Assembly: GCA_003550305.1 (NCBI GenBank)
Contig: QKYT01000193.1
Coordinates: forward strand, 42,557-106,556
DNA length: 64,000 nucleotides
Origin: Glomus cerebriforme
Taxonomy: Eukaryota > Glomeromycota > Glomeromycetes > Glomerales > Glomeraceae
Direction: 5' to 3'
Shown here: positions 1 through 12,705 of the stretch, piece by piece
Layout of the letters: each line of letters starts with the position of its first letter
Position numbering within the stretch: position 1 is the stretch's first letter
Notes under the pieces: model-generated
What the model was told of the DNA's origin: nothing
What the model saw: only the letters and a program-made list of their open reading frames with translations
The model's database searches: none
Position numbers and translations under genes: made by a program

Positions 1-399
1 TTTTATTAATTTTTTTTTATAAAATTAATATATTTAATAATATATTTAGAAAATTACTAAAATATCACCTGGGTGATCATCATTAGAGTAATCATCACCT
101 GGATTTTTTTTCATATAATTTATAATAGAACATTCTTATTCTTTATCAAAATAAAAAAAATAAATTCCCAGGATATAGGCAAATTAAACTAGACCAACTT
201 TTTTTAAATAAAAAAAAAATTTTAAACTTTTAAACTTTTTAAGTTTTTTTTAATCTAAAAATTTTTATATATGTAATAAAACTTTATTTGTTATTGATTT
301 AAAAAATTACATATTTATTATTAATTAAATAAAAAAGATATTGTCAAACTCATTTATCAAAAATTAAGATTTATATTCATTTTTTAATAGAATATACTA

Positions 400-1425
400 A
401 TAAAAATTGGAAATAGTAATAAAAAAACAAAAATGTAAAGAGTAACAATAAAAATAAAAGGTAAATAAAAAGAATAAGAAAAGATAAAAGAAAAACAAAA
501 TAAATAATGAAAAANAAAATAAAAGAGGAAAACAATAAAAGGAAAATGAAAAAAAGAAATGATAGAAGGAAAATGAAAGAAAAAGCATATAAATGGGAAT
601 GAAAGAAAGGAATAAATAAATAAAAAAAAATGAAAAAAGAAAAGTAAAAAAAAGGAACAAAGAAAAAGGAAGTGAAACAAAGAAATGATAAAAGAAAAAT
701 GAAACAAGATACATTTGAAAGAAGAATAAAATAAACGAAAGGAGAAACAAAAAAAATGAAAGGAAATGAATGAAAAATAATAAAAGAAAAGGGATAATAA
801 AAAAAACAAAGAAAGGAAGTAAAAATAAAAAAAAGAACAAAAAAAATAGAGTAAGAATGAAAAAATAGGTTGAAGAAATGGACGAAAAAATAGGATGAAA
901 AAATGAAATGAAAAAGAACAAAAATAAAAGAAAATTTAAAGAAATAAAAAGAATAATAGGAGATGAAAAGAAAATGATAAAAATGGGATGAAAGATAAGA
1001 TGAAAAGTTATTAAAATAATGAAGAAAAGATAATTAAAAGAAGAAAATGAAGGGACCAACTGATCAAATGAAAAGCAAAATCTATAAAATAAGAAAAAAA
1101 TTAAGTTAGTAAGAAATGGAATGTAATTAATAATCAAAAANAAAAAAAAACATACCTTAATGCAAAAAAGAAAAAGAAGAGCAAAAGATCTAAAAATAAA
1201 AAATGAAATAAAATTAGTAAGAAGTAATGGAATGTAAGGAACAAAATATAAGAATAAAATAAAAAAATAAAAACTTCAAAGAAACATGAAATAACAGACC
1301 TTAATTGCAAAACAAAAAAGCAAAAGAACCTAAAGAAATGAAATAAAATTAGTAAAGAATAAATGTAAAAAATAACATGAAAAAAAAGAAAGAAAAAATA
1401 TACCTTTATTGCAGACTGAGGTGTT
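400..1425. repeat. 1-kb purine-rich (A/G) low-complexity tract
   Basis: The plus strand is almost purely A and G for about a kilobase, with only scattered T and C. The open frames on the minus strand encode only F/L/I/S-rich low-complexity peptides, which I read as a by-product of composition and not as genes. Single N positions lie at about 515 and 1141. The tract fades into ordinary AT-rich DNA near 1430. Confidence 0.8.
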
Positions 1426-2520
1426 GAGCAAGAAAAATATGAAAATGTAAAATGATAAATAAAATAAATATTTTATTTAAAATCATAACGCATTTTTGTG
1501 TTATTGTATAATATATCTTTTAATTCATATGACTTTCGTGACTATGAAATGATAAAAAAATTGGAAAAATTAAAGATCCAGTATAGGAATCAAACTTGCA
1601 TTTCTAAGATAAAAAAATTGAATGAAAATTGTGGGTATATTTAAAAATAATAAAATGCAAATAATCTAAACTATTTTATTAAATGTTAAATAACAAAAGA
1701 AGTATTAAAAGCTGTCACTATAGTGAATGAAGCATTGTTGGCACATGACTATATCATTTGGTTCTAAGATATGACTTTTTGTTATTTGTTATATAAACAC
1801 ATCACATGTTATATGATTTACATGATAATTAGTTATATAATATAACTATAGATCATTTGTTAGATTAGATCTCTAAAAAATAGTATCCCATCATTAGAAA
1901 TGATATAAGAATGATTTACTTCCAAATATATTCCTGAAAACTGAACACGTCTAAAAAGTGTTCTAGTATTCATTGATAGTTCCCGTAAATGTCTTTTAGT
2001 CTTGACTTTCTTTTTAGATAAAGTTAAATGTTGTAAACTTCTTTCAGAGTAATTTTTTTTAATAGACAAACAATTTTATATTAAAATTAATAATTAAAAT
2101 AGGATGGACCACTTCTTATATGACAGTATTTATATGAGACAGCTATTATGCTGAAAGAATAGTGCAAATAAGTTAAGCTTACGAACATTTTTTCTATTAG
2201 CAGTTTTATTATTTTAGTTCTCATTTTCATTTTAATATATCAAATTTGCTTTTCTTTCTTTATCTTAGATCATATAGTCAATACTACTTCCTGTTATTTA
2301 GTAGCTGGCAATCAGGACTATCAAATGTCTAGACATATCAACAGTGTAACATATATTATTTTTCAAGTTTATACTCTATTTTATATAACTTACCTGTAGT
2401 TTTGCTATTTTTCAATAAAAAAAAAATAGATTATTTGTCATTTGTCATATAATAACTAATTAAAATTAACCAAGTGAAAATTTAAAATGATTTCATAATT
2501 TTGATAATTAACAGTTTTTT
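1426..2520. other. AT-rich spacer, no gene seen
   Basis: No supported coding region. A short stretch around 1733-1800 (GTTGGCACATGAC followed by TTGTTATTTGTTAT) resembles one at 5906-5965, on the other side of the hAT relic. A 69-codon minus-strand frame at 1860-2069 shows no family features and is not called. Confidence 0.6.
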
Positions 2521-2522
2521 AT

Positions 2523-5479
2523 TTGTATTTAAATTTTAAAAAAATACCAACGTCACATAATTTTCAAAACTTTTTTAGTTTAGTTTCTAATTCAAATAAC
2601 AAATCCAATGCAAAAGCAGTATGCATTTTTTGTAGTTCAAAAAATGGAGGGGTTCAAGTTGTAGTATTAATACCTGAATGTTATATAACTAAGCTAATTT
2701 ATATCGTAACTATTTAGCCCATTTTAAAAATGCATATACTAGTGAAGAAATAGAAGAAATCTTATACATATCAGTACCAGAAGATAAATGAAAGTTAAAT
2801 GAGTCAAATACATAATAATATTAATATAATTTTATAATAATAATATATATAATTATAAAATATTATTCTAATTTTTTTTTATAATAAAGATATTGATGAT
2901 GACAATATTCCTTTTCCTCCTAAATATTATAAATATTCTAATTCAACTATATCTAATACGGCATTACAATCAATTTTAACTAGTTGATATAATAGACTTT
3001 TATCTCAAAAAAATATACCTACATCTATATAATTAAAAATATTTGTGTGTAACTGTAACGTTTAGATTAACTGTATAAATAAATGCTTTAAAGTTATGTA
3101 ACTTAATCATGTTACATTACACAAAGTCCAAAAAAGGCAAATTTATTTCCTACGAAAATTGGATCAAATGGTAGTTCAAAGTTACACAAAATTCCAAAAA
3201 AGAAAATCGATGTGCATACACATAATTCTGGCTGGAATTAAAAATTATAAATAAATTTAAAACCCATTGCAAAGCAACGGGTAGCAAACTAGTTTGAATT
3301 ATTAATTATTAGAATGTGTGTTTCAAATGGCCTTCTATTTTCTTTTGTAGAAAATGAAGAACTCAAAAATTATTCAACTTTATTACTTCTAATCTTAAGT
3401 TTCCAAGTCACAAAAAACTTGGTAGCAAAATTTTATTAAAAATGTTAGAGAATTTTTAAGAAAATAGACTTAAAATAGCATAATTAGATGAAAATAGATT
3501 AACTGTCACTTTTGATGGATGGACAAATGTGAAGCAGAAAATATTTGGGAAGTTATATTGATTACTTCAAAAGAATAGCCATTAATCTGGGATACTCAAG
3601 AAACAAGTTTTGAATAATCATATGTTATGAGATATATTGAATAACTAATGGATGATGCTCAAAATAAAAAAGTTAATATCAATGTATTTGTATCAGATTC
3701 TGGTGGAAAATATGTTATGACTAGGTAAGTTTAATCAAAATATATAATAAATATAGTAATAATGTAATTAAAATATTTTAATTGCTAATTAGAAAACAAT
3801 TACGATGAAAATATCCTAAAAAAATATTTCTTTCTTGTATGGTATACCAAACAAATTTAGTATTTGGTAATATATTTAAAGAAAATGTAGTTTTTCAAAG
3901 AATTTCTAAGGAAGCTGTTCAAATTGTCAGTTATTTTCATAATTTTACATTTTTTACAGGAAATTTGCATGATGAATAGAAACAAATTTATAAAAAAACA
4001 ATTAATTTAATATTATTTAATGATACTAGGTGGAATTCATATTATTTCTGCTTTCATTTAATCTTAAAAACTCAGGCTGCCTTAAAGGTAATTAATTAAT
4101 TATATTTATTAATTTTTATAATTTATTAATGAATCTTTTAATTTTTACAATAAAATTAGTTTTTATCTGCAAAGTTTAATCTAGAATGTGCAAATATTAT
4201 TCATACAAATGGTATATATAATATTGAAGTTGATAAAAGATTAAAAAGAAGTAATGGAGAGCGTAAATTACCTGATAATATTGCAGATAGTATTAATGAT
4301 TTAGAATTTTGGACAATATTATTTTCATTACAAAATTTATTGTATCTTTTGTGTGAATTTTTAAATAAATTGCAAAAAATATTGCATATATTTATGAAGT
4401 AATACATTGTTTTGCATATATTGCAAAAATTTTTTCTGAATATCATAATTTAGATTTTTTCAGAAAAAATAATATCTAGAATGGAAAAAAGATGGAATAA
4501 TTGGAAACAACTATTGCTATTACTCTTCATTTATCCTATAAGTTATTAAAATTCTGATCAACAGTAAATAATTTAACATGAATGTATATTGGCCAATAAT
4601 TGAAATATTATTATCTTGTCTTTTTTAGGATTCCAGCCAAAATAATTTTAGCAGAATTAATTAATTATAAAAGGGGAGACAATCCATATAATAATGATTC
4701 TTTTTTTTAATTTAAGAAAAATGTATTGGATTTTTGGAAATCAACAATGGAAATTGGATTTGAATTAGCTAAGGTAGCTATTCACATTTATAGTATCTGT
4801 GTAAACTCAACCTCAGTTAAACGTTTATAGTCATCAATAGGTTTTTTTTATACCAATAGGCAAAATCATTTAAATGTAATATTTATTTAATGCTACATTA
4901 TTTAAAAAAATATAAAAAAAATTTTTTTTTATAAAAAAATTTAGATTTATTTTTTTTTTAAAAAATATTTTATTTAGTATACAAAAGTCCTTATAATGAG
5001 CAAAATTTGTGATGATATTTTATATCAATACCAAATTAAAGAAGTTAACAAAGCTGACAAGAATATGTAATGACTTCATATATATTGCAATTCCTATCGC
5101 TGATGATAATATTAATAATGATGATAAAAAACAAAGTATTGATAAAGAGGATTTGATAATAGTAAGCGATGATGATGACAATAATATAAATAATAATAAT
5201 AATAAAGAAAAAAGTGAAGTNGAGCCAAATACTGAAGAAAATGAGAATCAATAAAATACTATTATTTTCCAATAGATTGAAAAAATTAATTATGAAAATC
5301 AGATTAAAAATTGTAAAAATGAATTGCTTCTTAATGGAGATTTTGATAATGATTTTTTGGTAAGAATGCATAATATTCATCTAGCTGATGATTAAAATGC
5401 AAAGTGGGAATTATCCTTTCTTTTTACAAATAGTTTAGAGCTGCCTACATATACTGGATTTTTTTCTAATAATGAATGA
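2523..5479 (+). pseudogene. Decayed hAT-family transposase
   Basis: Family call rests on order and motifs. A BED-like zinc-finger start carries CIFC near 2620. A stretch reading LTVTFDGWTN lies near 3500, followed by VFVSDSGGKY (~3690) and DTRWNSYYF (~4025). A C-terminal dimerisation block of the type NSTSVKRL.SSIGFFYTNR sits at 4800-4870, and an acidic D/N-rich tail runs to TGA 5477-5479. The frame is broken by stops at 2985 (TGA), 3576, 3615, 3642, 3977, 4708, 4828, 5252, 5273 and 5393 (all TAA or TAG) and by frameshifts, one near 3548. A Helitron-like element interrupts it at 3024-3292. It cannot encode a working transposase. Element ends and target duplication were not identified. Confidence 0.8.
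3024..3292 (+). mobile_element. Short non-autonomous Helitron-like element
   Basis: The left end starts TCTATATAA directly after an A (3023). The right end has a hairpin, CCCATTGC (3263-3270), loop AAA, GCAACGGG (3274-3281), then seven bases and CTAG (3289-3292) followed by host T (3293). A 5' TC, a 3' hairpin before CTRR and insertion between A and T without duplication are Helitron hallmarks. Removing 3024-3292 joins codon ACA (3021-3023) to TTT (3293-3295) and keeps the flanking hAT frame open. The element is 269 bp with no coding capacity, so it would need Rep/helicase from elsewhere. Confidence 0.75.
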
Positions 5480-6680
5480 ATTTTAATCAATTTTATAATA
5501 ATAAAATTATACAATTTATCATATAAAATTACTTTTTATTAATAAATATAATTTTAATATATAAAATTATTAATTTTTTTTAGTTATAACACATAATATT
5601 ATAATAAAAAAATTTTTCTGAAATAAACCAAGTCCCCTCCAGACACTCTTCTTTAGCCTTTTTTTTTTTATCATTTTTATTTTTTTATTTTTTATTTTTT
5701 TATTATTGTATTTCTATTTATTATTATTAATTTATTATTTTACTATTTTTTATTACCAATTTATCTTCATTTCTATATATACATAAATAATGAATATTTG
5801 TAATATATACTTTAAAATAATGAATTTATTAATAATAAATTTATAGGGTCACTTTTTTTCAAGAAATTCTGAGCAAATTTTTTACAAAGCAAAAACACAT
5901 CCTAGCAGTATTGGCACATGACATCATATGATCTATATGATATATATGATTTGTTATTTGTTATTTATTATTTATAATAGTTTATAACTTATAACTTTGT
6001 CATATAGTTTTAACCAATCAAAAAAATTATTATATAATTATATAGTCAAAAAAATTCATATGAATTTTTCTTTAACTATTATTAGTGATAATTATTGAAA
6101 CATACAATATAAATAAATAAAATATCTGCACTTCATAATTATATAATAGTTTTTCAGCTATTTGAGTATAGAAAATTCAGTGAAAAGAGGTTTCTTGTTT
6201 AGATAAATCTTTTCATGTATCAAAATTTTTTTAATTATTTATTTTAATGAAATGTTAACTAATGATTTTATTTATTTTTTTTTTTTAGGATTTCTTGGAC
6301 ATGTATGAAATTTAGTGAGAGAGATGTAAAATCAACCAAATTGGAAGTCTGAATTGTAAATCAAGATATAAAAAAAAAGCTTTTGACTAAATAGGTATAG
6401 TTCTACTAAAATTCATAATAAAACGTATCAAGATTTCTAGTTACATAATTAACTTTCTTATCAACTTATTTTAAAATTGCCAGATTGTAGTGATTACAGA
6501 ATATAGTTTAAATGTAAAAGTCATAATCTATAGGATTATGCCAGAATTAACCAAGGTAAGATAATATTATCTCTCCTATAGTGAACCTTTTATGATTTGC
6601 TCTTTTATTACATTCAAAATAATACACTTTAGGATACAGCTTAACTCTTAAATAGTCTTCTGATTGTAACTCAAAATTGG
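5480..6680. other. AT-rich spacer between relics
   Basis: Homopolymer-rich DNA with no supported gene. Around 5906-5965 a stretch (TATTGGCACATGAC, then TTGTTATTTGTTAT) resembles 1735-1795 in direct orientation, so the two may be copies of one repeat flanking the hAT relic. The retrotransposon relic may begin inside 6290-6690, but I could not read a convincing frame there. Confidence 0.5.
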
Positions 6681-6689
6681 ATAAATGCT

Positions 6690-9600
6690 TACTTTATGAA
6701 ATTAGAGTAATCACCATTACTTTTGCAAATGATATTCAGTAAATTGGCCATTCCAAACAGAACTTGCAACAGATTATAGATATCTTAAATGAATTTTTTG
6801 AGATAAAGATGTCCAAATCAATGGCAACAAGTCTTCTTTAATGGTTATTAACTTTAAGTTACCTAATGCAAAACTGTTCATTTACATGGGATGAGAAAAT
6901 AACAAAACTAAAGTTATTACAGTACTTGATTCAGCTCTTAGTGAATGAATCTTGGAAGTATAGTTTACCTCAGAAAAAGCTATTAGATTTGACATTTCTA
7001 TCACCAAGAAAGAAATTAAAAACATCTGTAATCTTATCAAATTTAAAAAACTTACTATAGATCAAATGATTTATAGTATAATAGAGTCTTAATATCTTGT
7101 CTTACTTATTGTCTACAATCTTTTCTATTAATAAATCAATAATTGAATAGTCTTTTTTCTCTTATTTATACTCATTGCAAATATTTATTGAGACTACTGA
7201 AAACTATCATGAATTGTATTATTATGCACCCAGGACTAGTCAATTTAAAATTACTTAAATTCGCTTTAAGAAAAAATTAAATCACAGTCTTCCACTGGTC
7301 AAAAACTGATCTATCTTACAGATATCTTATAAATATCGGGTACCCAAAATGCAGAAAATCTGCTATACATCGGGTACCCAATATATATACTATAGAATTA
7401 AAAAATACAATTTATTAATTATCTCGCTATCCAGTAATCATAAAAAGATGAAATATAGCTCATTCGATTCTCTCACTGAGACGTATCGAATGATACTAAT
7501 TTCGCATTTCTAGGTGTGATAGATGCTAAGATATTTGACAAATCAGCATTTTTTGTTTGTTTTTTTACGATTTATCAAATATCTCGATATCTATCGCACC
7601 TAGAAATGCGAAATTAGTACCATTCGATACGTCTCAGTGAGGCGAATCGAATGAGCTATATTTCATCATTTTATGATCACTGGATAGCGAGATAATTAAT
7701 AAATTGTATTTTTTAATTCTATAGTATACATATTGGGTACCCGATATATAGCAGATTTTTTGCATTTTGGATACCCGATATTTATAAGATATCTGTAAGA
7801 TATCTGTAAGATAAATCAGTTTTTGACCAGTGTTCATTATCCATATTAACTCATCTGGTTTAACAAAAGATTTTATTTATATAAAACTTAGAAAAAATTA
7901 ATTATGCATTTTATTAACTATACCTATTTTTACATATTTTCTGATTTTTATAGATTTTACATTAGACTCGCATTTTCTTCATATTAAAACTTTAGCCCAT
8001 ATGAATTTTAGAAAACTGTCTACTTTGCTTCCACCTGATAATATAAATAATTGGACTATTAAAGAATTCAGTTTTAGTTTCTGAGATATTTTTTACCAAC
8101 AATACCTGGATGAAGTGATTAAACTTATAAGATTTACCGCTAAATATTGATTATATCACACTGTCTAATTAATTACTTCTGATTTTAATAATACCATCAG
8201 TTGGCAACAATTTAAATATTACTCCAAACTTTTTACTAAAGAATCTACTTCTGTTATCTCTATGACTCTCATTTTGAAAAGCTAATGTTACTTAATATCT
8301 ATATCATCTAACCAAATTATCAATTCATTTGCCCTTTTTGAATCAGTCATTACCCCTTAAGAGATAATAGAAAAAAAGAATGGATCAGATCAAACTTATC
8401 TTCGCTTCTTTTTTATGGACGAATTATCTCTAAACATAAGGATAATACCATTAACATAGAATATTATTCAGCTAATACTACCTATAATGACTTAGGCAAT
8501 TCAATGCTTATATTTCATTCTTATACAGAAGATTACAACTTGATTTCAGTTTTTATCTTCTTCTTCTAATAACATAGACAGTTGTGTTTTCACAGCTGAT
8601 AAATTCCACTTATAAGTACTTTTCTATATTTTTAATGACAAAAATAATAATTAAGCATGAACTTTACTACTTCATTACGTACCTTTTATGCAGTTGAATG
8701 ATTCTTAAAATTCAAATAACCTTCCTGCCATGCAGATTTTAATTCCAGATGCATGATCAGTAAATGAAATACTAATTTTCAAGAAATCTATCAATAGTAT
8801 GATAGCAAATAAGATTTTCAACCTTCTATACCTTTAAATAATATAAGATTATTACAATTTAATATCTATATAGACAGATTGTTAAAGAAATTCTCTGATG
8901 AGAGTAGCAGAATGGGTATAGGTTAGATTAATATAGATTATTCTAAAATTTACTTTTCAGATTACATCTACAATTGGTCTTTGTTTACAAAAGTGAAATT
9001 AAATATTATTCTTGCAGTATTGGCTACCATTTCAGAATTATTAACAGTAATAATCAATATAGATAGCAAAAGTTTTATAGAAATTATACATAGTGTTGTT
9101 ATATCTAATCGTTTCTTGATTCCTTCGTCTTAACTTTTCTTCTTTATATTTGAAATAGAAAATTAATTAAGTTTATAACGATAGAGATAACAATATTTTA
9201 TGTTTTATTTGAATACAGTTCGCTCTTTAATTGGTAAACGGTATAGTAATTTTTAGGTAAAAGATATTTTATTATTCAATTGAAGTTACAAGAACTNAAG
9301 AGAACTTAATAAAATTCTCAAGATATTTATACAAAAATAAAATATAATAAAAAGATATTAACTATTCTAAATATAATAAATATAATAAAGAAATTAAATA
9401 ATATCACTACTATCATTAAGATCACCGTGATCATAAAAATTATGATCATAGAGTGGCACAGTATGGCACAGTAAATCAGCGCAGTAATGTCTTATATTAA
9501 CAGCATAAAAGATATTTTAAATAGTAATAATAGTAATATAGTAGTAGTAGTAGTATTACTTGTTCAATAAATAAAATTTAATAATTATAGTTTGTTTTTA

Positions 9601-10400
9601 GATTATATAGGACTTTATTAGACAGAAAAATTAGATGTAAAGTTAAAGGACATTCTGAAAATCTGGGCAACAATACAACAAACTCTAGAGACATTAATTC
9701 TAACTTTTCAATTATATCATCTTTTTACTATAACAGAAACAACTTCACACATCTTCTTTTTTGAAATACCGCTACCATAGTAAATATCTCTCTATGCTTA
9801 TTTATTAATTAATTTCATAATGTAGTGATCAGTTTGGAATGGTTAACCATTTACTATAATCAAGATATCTACGATAGCACCTATTCTTTCACAGAATGGT
9901 CATTTTTGTAAACTTCATTCATGATCAAAAATAATAATTTATACTTCAATTAAAACACTTATCTATCATTTATTTATAAACTTAAACTCAATAACCTTTT
10001 CCTTTTTACATGAATAATTCTTTCTGAATGTGATCCTATTTACTATTCAGATCTACATTATTTCTTTTTTTCCAACTCAAAAGAAACTATTTATCACTTT
10101 ACTACATGCAAAAAATTAATCCACATATAGCTCTCCATAAGGAAGAACTTCATAGCTGAAACTATACTTTTTATTGAAGAATAGAATCCTTTCAATAGTC
10201 TTGAATCAAATAAAATACAATGACATATTGGCTTACTTAAAAATTGAATCTTCCAATTTTTCAATTCCTTTAAAATCATTGATGACAGCAGTTTTAATGC
10301 CATTAATTTTTATATTCTTAGATCTATCTTCAAATCTTTCACACATATTTTGCTCCTCAAAATCACAATATTTTAGAATATCACTTATCAACTAATGGAT
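6690..10400 (+). pseudogene. Decayed non-LTR (LINE-type) retrotransposon with RNase H
   Basis: Broken pieces of one polyprotein read in order. A reverse-transcriptase core is at 6700-6890, with FANDIQ in place of the usual F(A/V)DD motif and QINGNKSSLMVIN downstream. A post-RT region with RKLSTLLPPDNINNW is at ~8000-8060. An RNase H domain is at 8840-9125, with an initial Asp region, MGIG, a region matching the usual Glu motif, and NIDSKS. The RNase H end, IRCKVKGHSENLGNN, is at ~9625-9670, followed by a linker to about 10,400. A 540-bp foldback sits at 7293-7832, and about 450 bp of unrelated DNA (9130-9600) separates the two halves of RNase H. Stops and frameshifts are frequent, so it is long dead. 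The family call is by motif memory. Confidence 0.65.
7293..7832. mobile_element. 540-bp foldback element with CACTG termini
   Basis: Two arms of about 250 bp are near-perfect reverse complements. The left starts CACTGGTCAAAAACTGAT and the right ends with its complement; a short spacer lies near 7535-7575. TTC flanks both sides (7290-7292 and 7833-7835), which fits a 3-bp target duplication. CACTA/EnSpm-type elements have CACTA or CACTG ends and 2-3 bp duplications, so a CACTA-derived MITE is the best guess. Each arm has a smaller nested hairpin (CATTCGAT ... ATCGAATG). It is inserted in the LINE relic and is therefore younger. Arms differ by a few substitutions and by one repeated ATATCTGTAAG unit on the right. 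Confidence 0.8.
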
Positions 10401-10562
10401 AGATTTTATTTAATTTTTATTAAAAAATTTTACCTTTAGAATTTAGATCCCATGATGTAAAATTGTTCAAAGCCTGGGAATTAACTCACATTAATTCTAT
10501 CATGTTAGCTGTCTTTAATTAAATAACATCCTTAGACCAATCATAAGATTTCATATTATATT

Positions 10563-11024
10563 AATAATAAGGCATATGATGAATTTAATCACCATATTAA
10601 AGTTAAGATGACACATATCAAACAAGCTGCTAAAATAGGATATACCATAGTAAAAAAGTATATTAAAAAGAGTATCATACAAGGTGCTCATTTTATTAAG
10701 AAGATATATCGGCTAATTGAGAAGATCTAAAGCATACATAGTAAAAACATTCTGCAGTACATTGGCCTTTATAAGGGGACTAATGAAGAAGAATAATATA
10801 ATAATACTAGTACTAGTTTAGATTGTAATAATAATAATAATACTGATATTAGTTTAGATTATAATATAGATGGATCATTAGATAGATAAGTTTTTCTTAT
10901 TAACTTAGATAGTCATATAGTACTAGATCAGAAGATTTTAGATAAAGCGTAAAGATTAGTTTGTGTTAAAGAAAAGTTGTTTCACTTTCCACCTTTAACA
11001 AATCTACTGTCTTGTATAATAAAT
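10563..11024 (+). pseudogene. Decayed orphan frame of about 150 codons
   Basis: One plus-strand frame stays open except for TAA at 10728, 10794, 10887 and 10950. It reads as a lysine-rich helical part (KVKMTHIKQAAKIGYT), then an asparagine-rich linker (10795-10880) and a closing part (VCVKEKLFHFPPLTN). It may be the end of the retrotransposon polyprotein upstream or a separate lineage-specific gene; I do not recognise it. Confidence 0.4.
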
Positions 11025-12700
11025 TACATTTTTCTTATTATAAAGGATATATATGTAATTTATAAAATGTATTTATTATTTAATTGATACAAATATAATA
11101 AATATGTTTAACTTATCCTAAAAAAAATATATACTATATATATAATTTAGATGATTAGATAATTTACAAATATAAGAATAAACTTCTTAATTTTTTTTTA
11201 AACTTTATAGTTTATCCAGTATTAGAATTTTCAATTCCAATTCTTAAATCTTTAATATATTATACGTTTTTGCAATTTTTTATTAAGGGATTTATATATA
11301 TTAATAGAAAAATATTAATATATATTTGATAAACCAATTTTATTATTTTTTTTTATTAATAATTCTAAAATTTTATTTACTTTTTTTTTGTTTTTTTAAA
11401 ATAAAATTGAAAAATCTTTAAATAACTGATTACTTAGTAGATTTATCTATTTAAAAATAAATAAATAAAATTGATCACTTAATATTATACTTCCCCATGA
11501 AATACTGTAGATTTTTTTGAATTATAGCTGATATAACATAAAGATGTAATTTGATGTAATTTATATGTTTTATTAGTAAAAATTATGACTATCATAATTG
11601 ATTTTGCTCATGATGAAATATTTTGATAATGGCTTTTTAATTTTGCTAGAAAGTATACTTAATATCATTTAAAAAGACATTTATAAAGAAGTATTTGTTA
11701 GTTCTGACAAATTTGCTACTACTTATACTAAGTATTATAAGTTTTAAAGCTTAAAAAATACTATTATTCAAATGCACTAGCAGCAGTTGTTAGAAAGTAT
11801 ATGATTAAGTAATAGAATGGCAAAATAAGTCAAAATTATATAAAAAAAAAAAGAAAAAACTCTAAAGGTCAAAGTATTATCGATGATTATCATAATTTGA
11901 CAGAACTTAATATACACAAATTAATTGTATATTAATTAAATTTTTTATTGCATGTAAAATTTTGTTTAAAATAGTAAAATATCTATTTTTTATAAATTTT
12001 ATAAAAAAGCTTAATGCTAAATAATTTACTAATAAGAGTTTTAATAAATTAACTACTTGAACATGAATTAGTTCAAATAAATTTTAAAATTAAATTTACT
12101 TTATAGAAATCTTAAAATTTGAGTGATGTTAAATTGATATAAATATGATGTATATTTTATATTATAATAGTATTAATGTCTATTTGATATTATCACTGCA
12201 TCATTATAATATATTTATTCAAAAAAATATCATATATATATTGTATAGATATTAAAAATATAATATAATTTTATAAACTGAATATGCCAATTTCATTAGT
12301 TGATATCTGATGATTTATAATTAATTTTATATAAATTAAAAATATATTATCAATTTATATTTATTTAATTGATTAGTATTCAAATTTATAACTGATTTTA
12401 ATTTAAATTAATATTATCACTATGCATTAAATCTTAATTTTAGCAAAAACAAATTATAAATTTATATAATTTTATTTAATATTATAATTTTTGTTTTTTT
12501 TTCAGTTTGTAAAGTATCTTTAATACTTTATTTAAGCATTGTTTATCTAAATAGAATTAAAAAATTATTTAATTAAAATATTAAAAAATAATAATAATAG
12601 TTAAATTTTAATTCATATAATATATACCATTATTTTAATCATATCAATTTGAACTTTAAAATCTTCTAATTTTTGAAAAAGTTCTTCATTTGTTTGTGTA
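11025..12700. other. Extremely AT-rich spacer
   Basis: More than 80% A+T by eye, with poly-T and poly-A runs and no coding frame that I can support. Confidence 0.6.
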
Positions 12701-12705
12701 TTGCT

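Noticed and set aside
384..1137. Long minus-strand frames of 141 and 246 codons
   Set aside because: They encode almost only F, L, I, S and Y because the plus strand is polypurine; no start context, domain or splice signal.
2985..11024. An alternative genetic code in which TAA/TAG encode Gln
   Set aside because: Intact genes in the window (F-box, HMG, glutaredoxin, APH-1) use CAA for Gln and end in TAA or TAG, so the stops in relics reflect decay.
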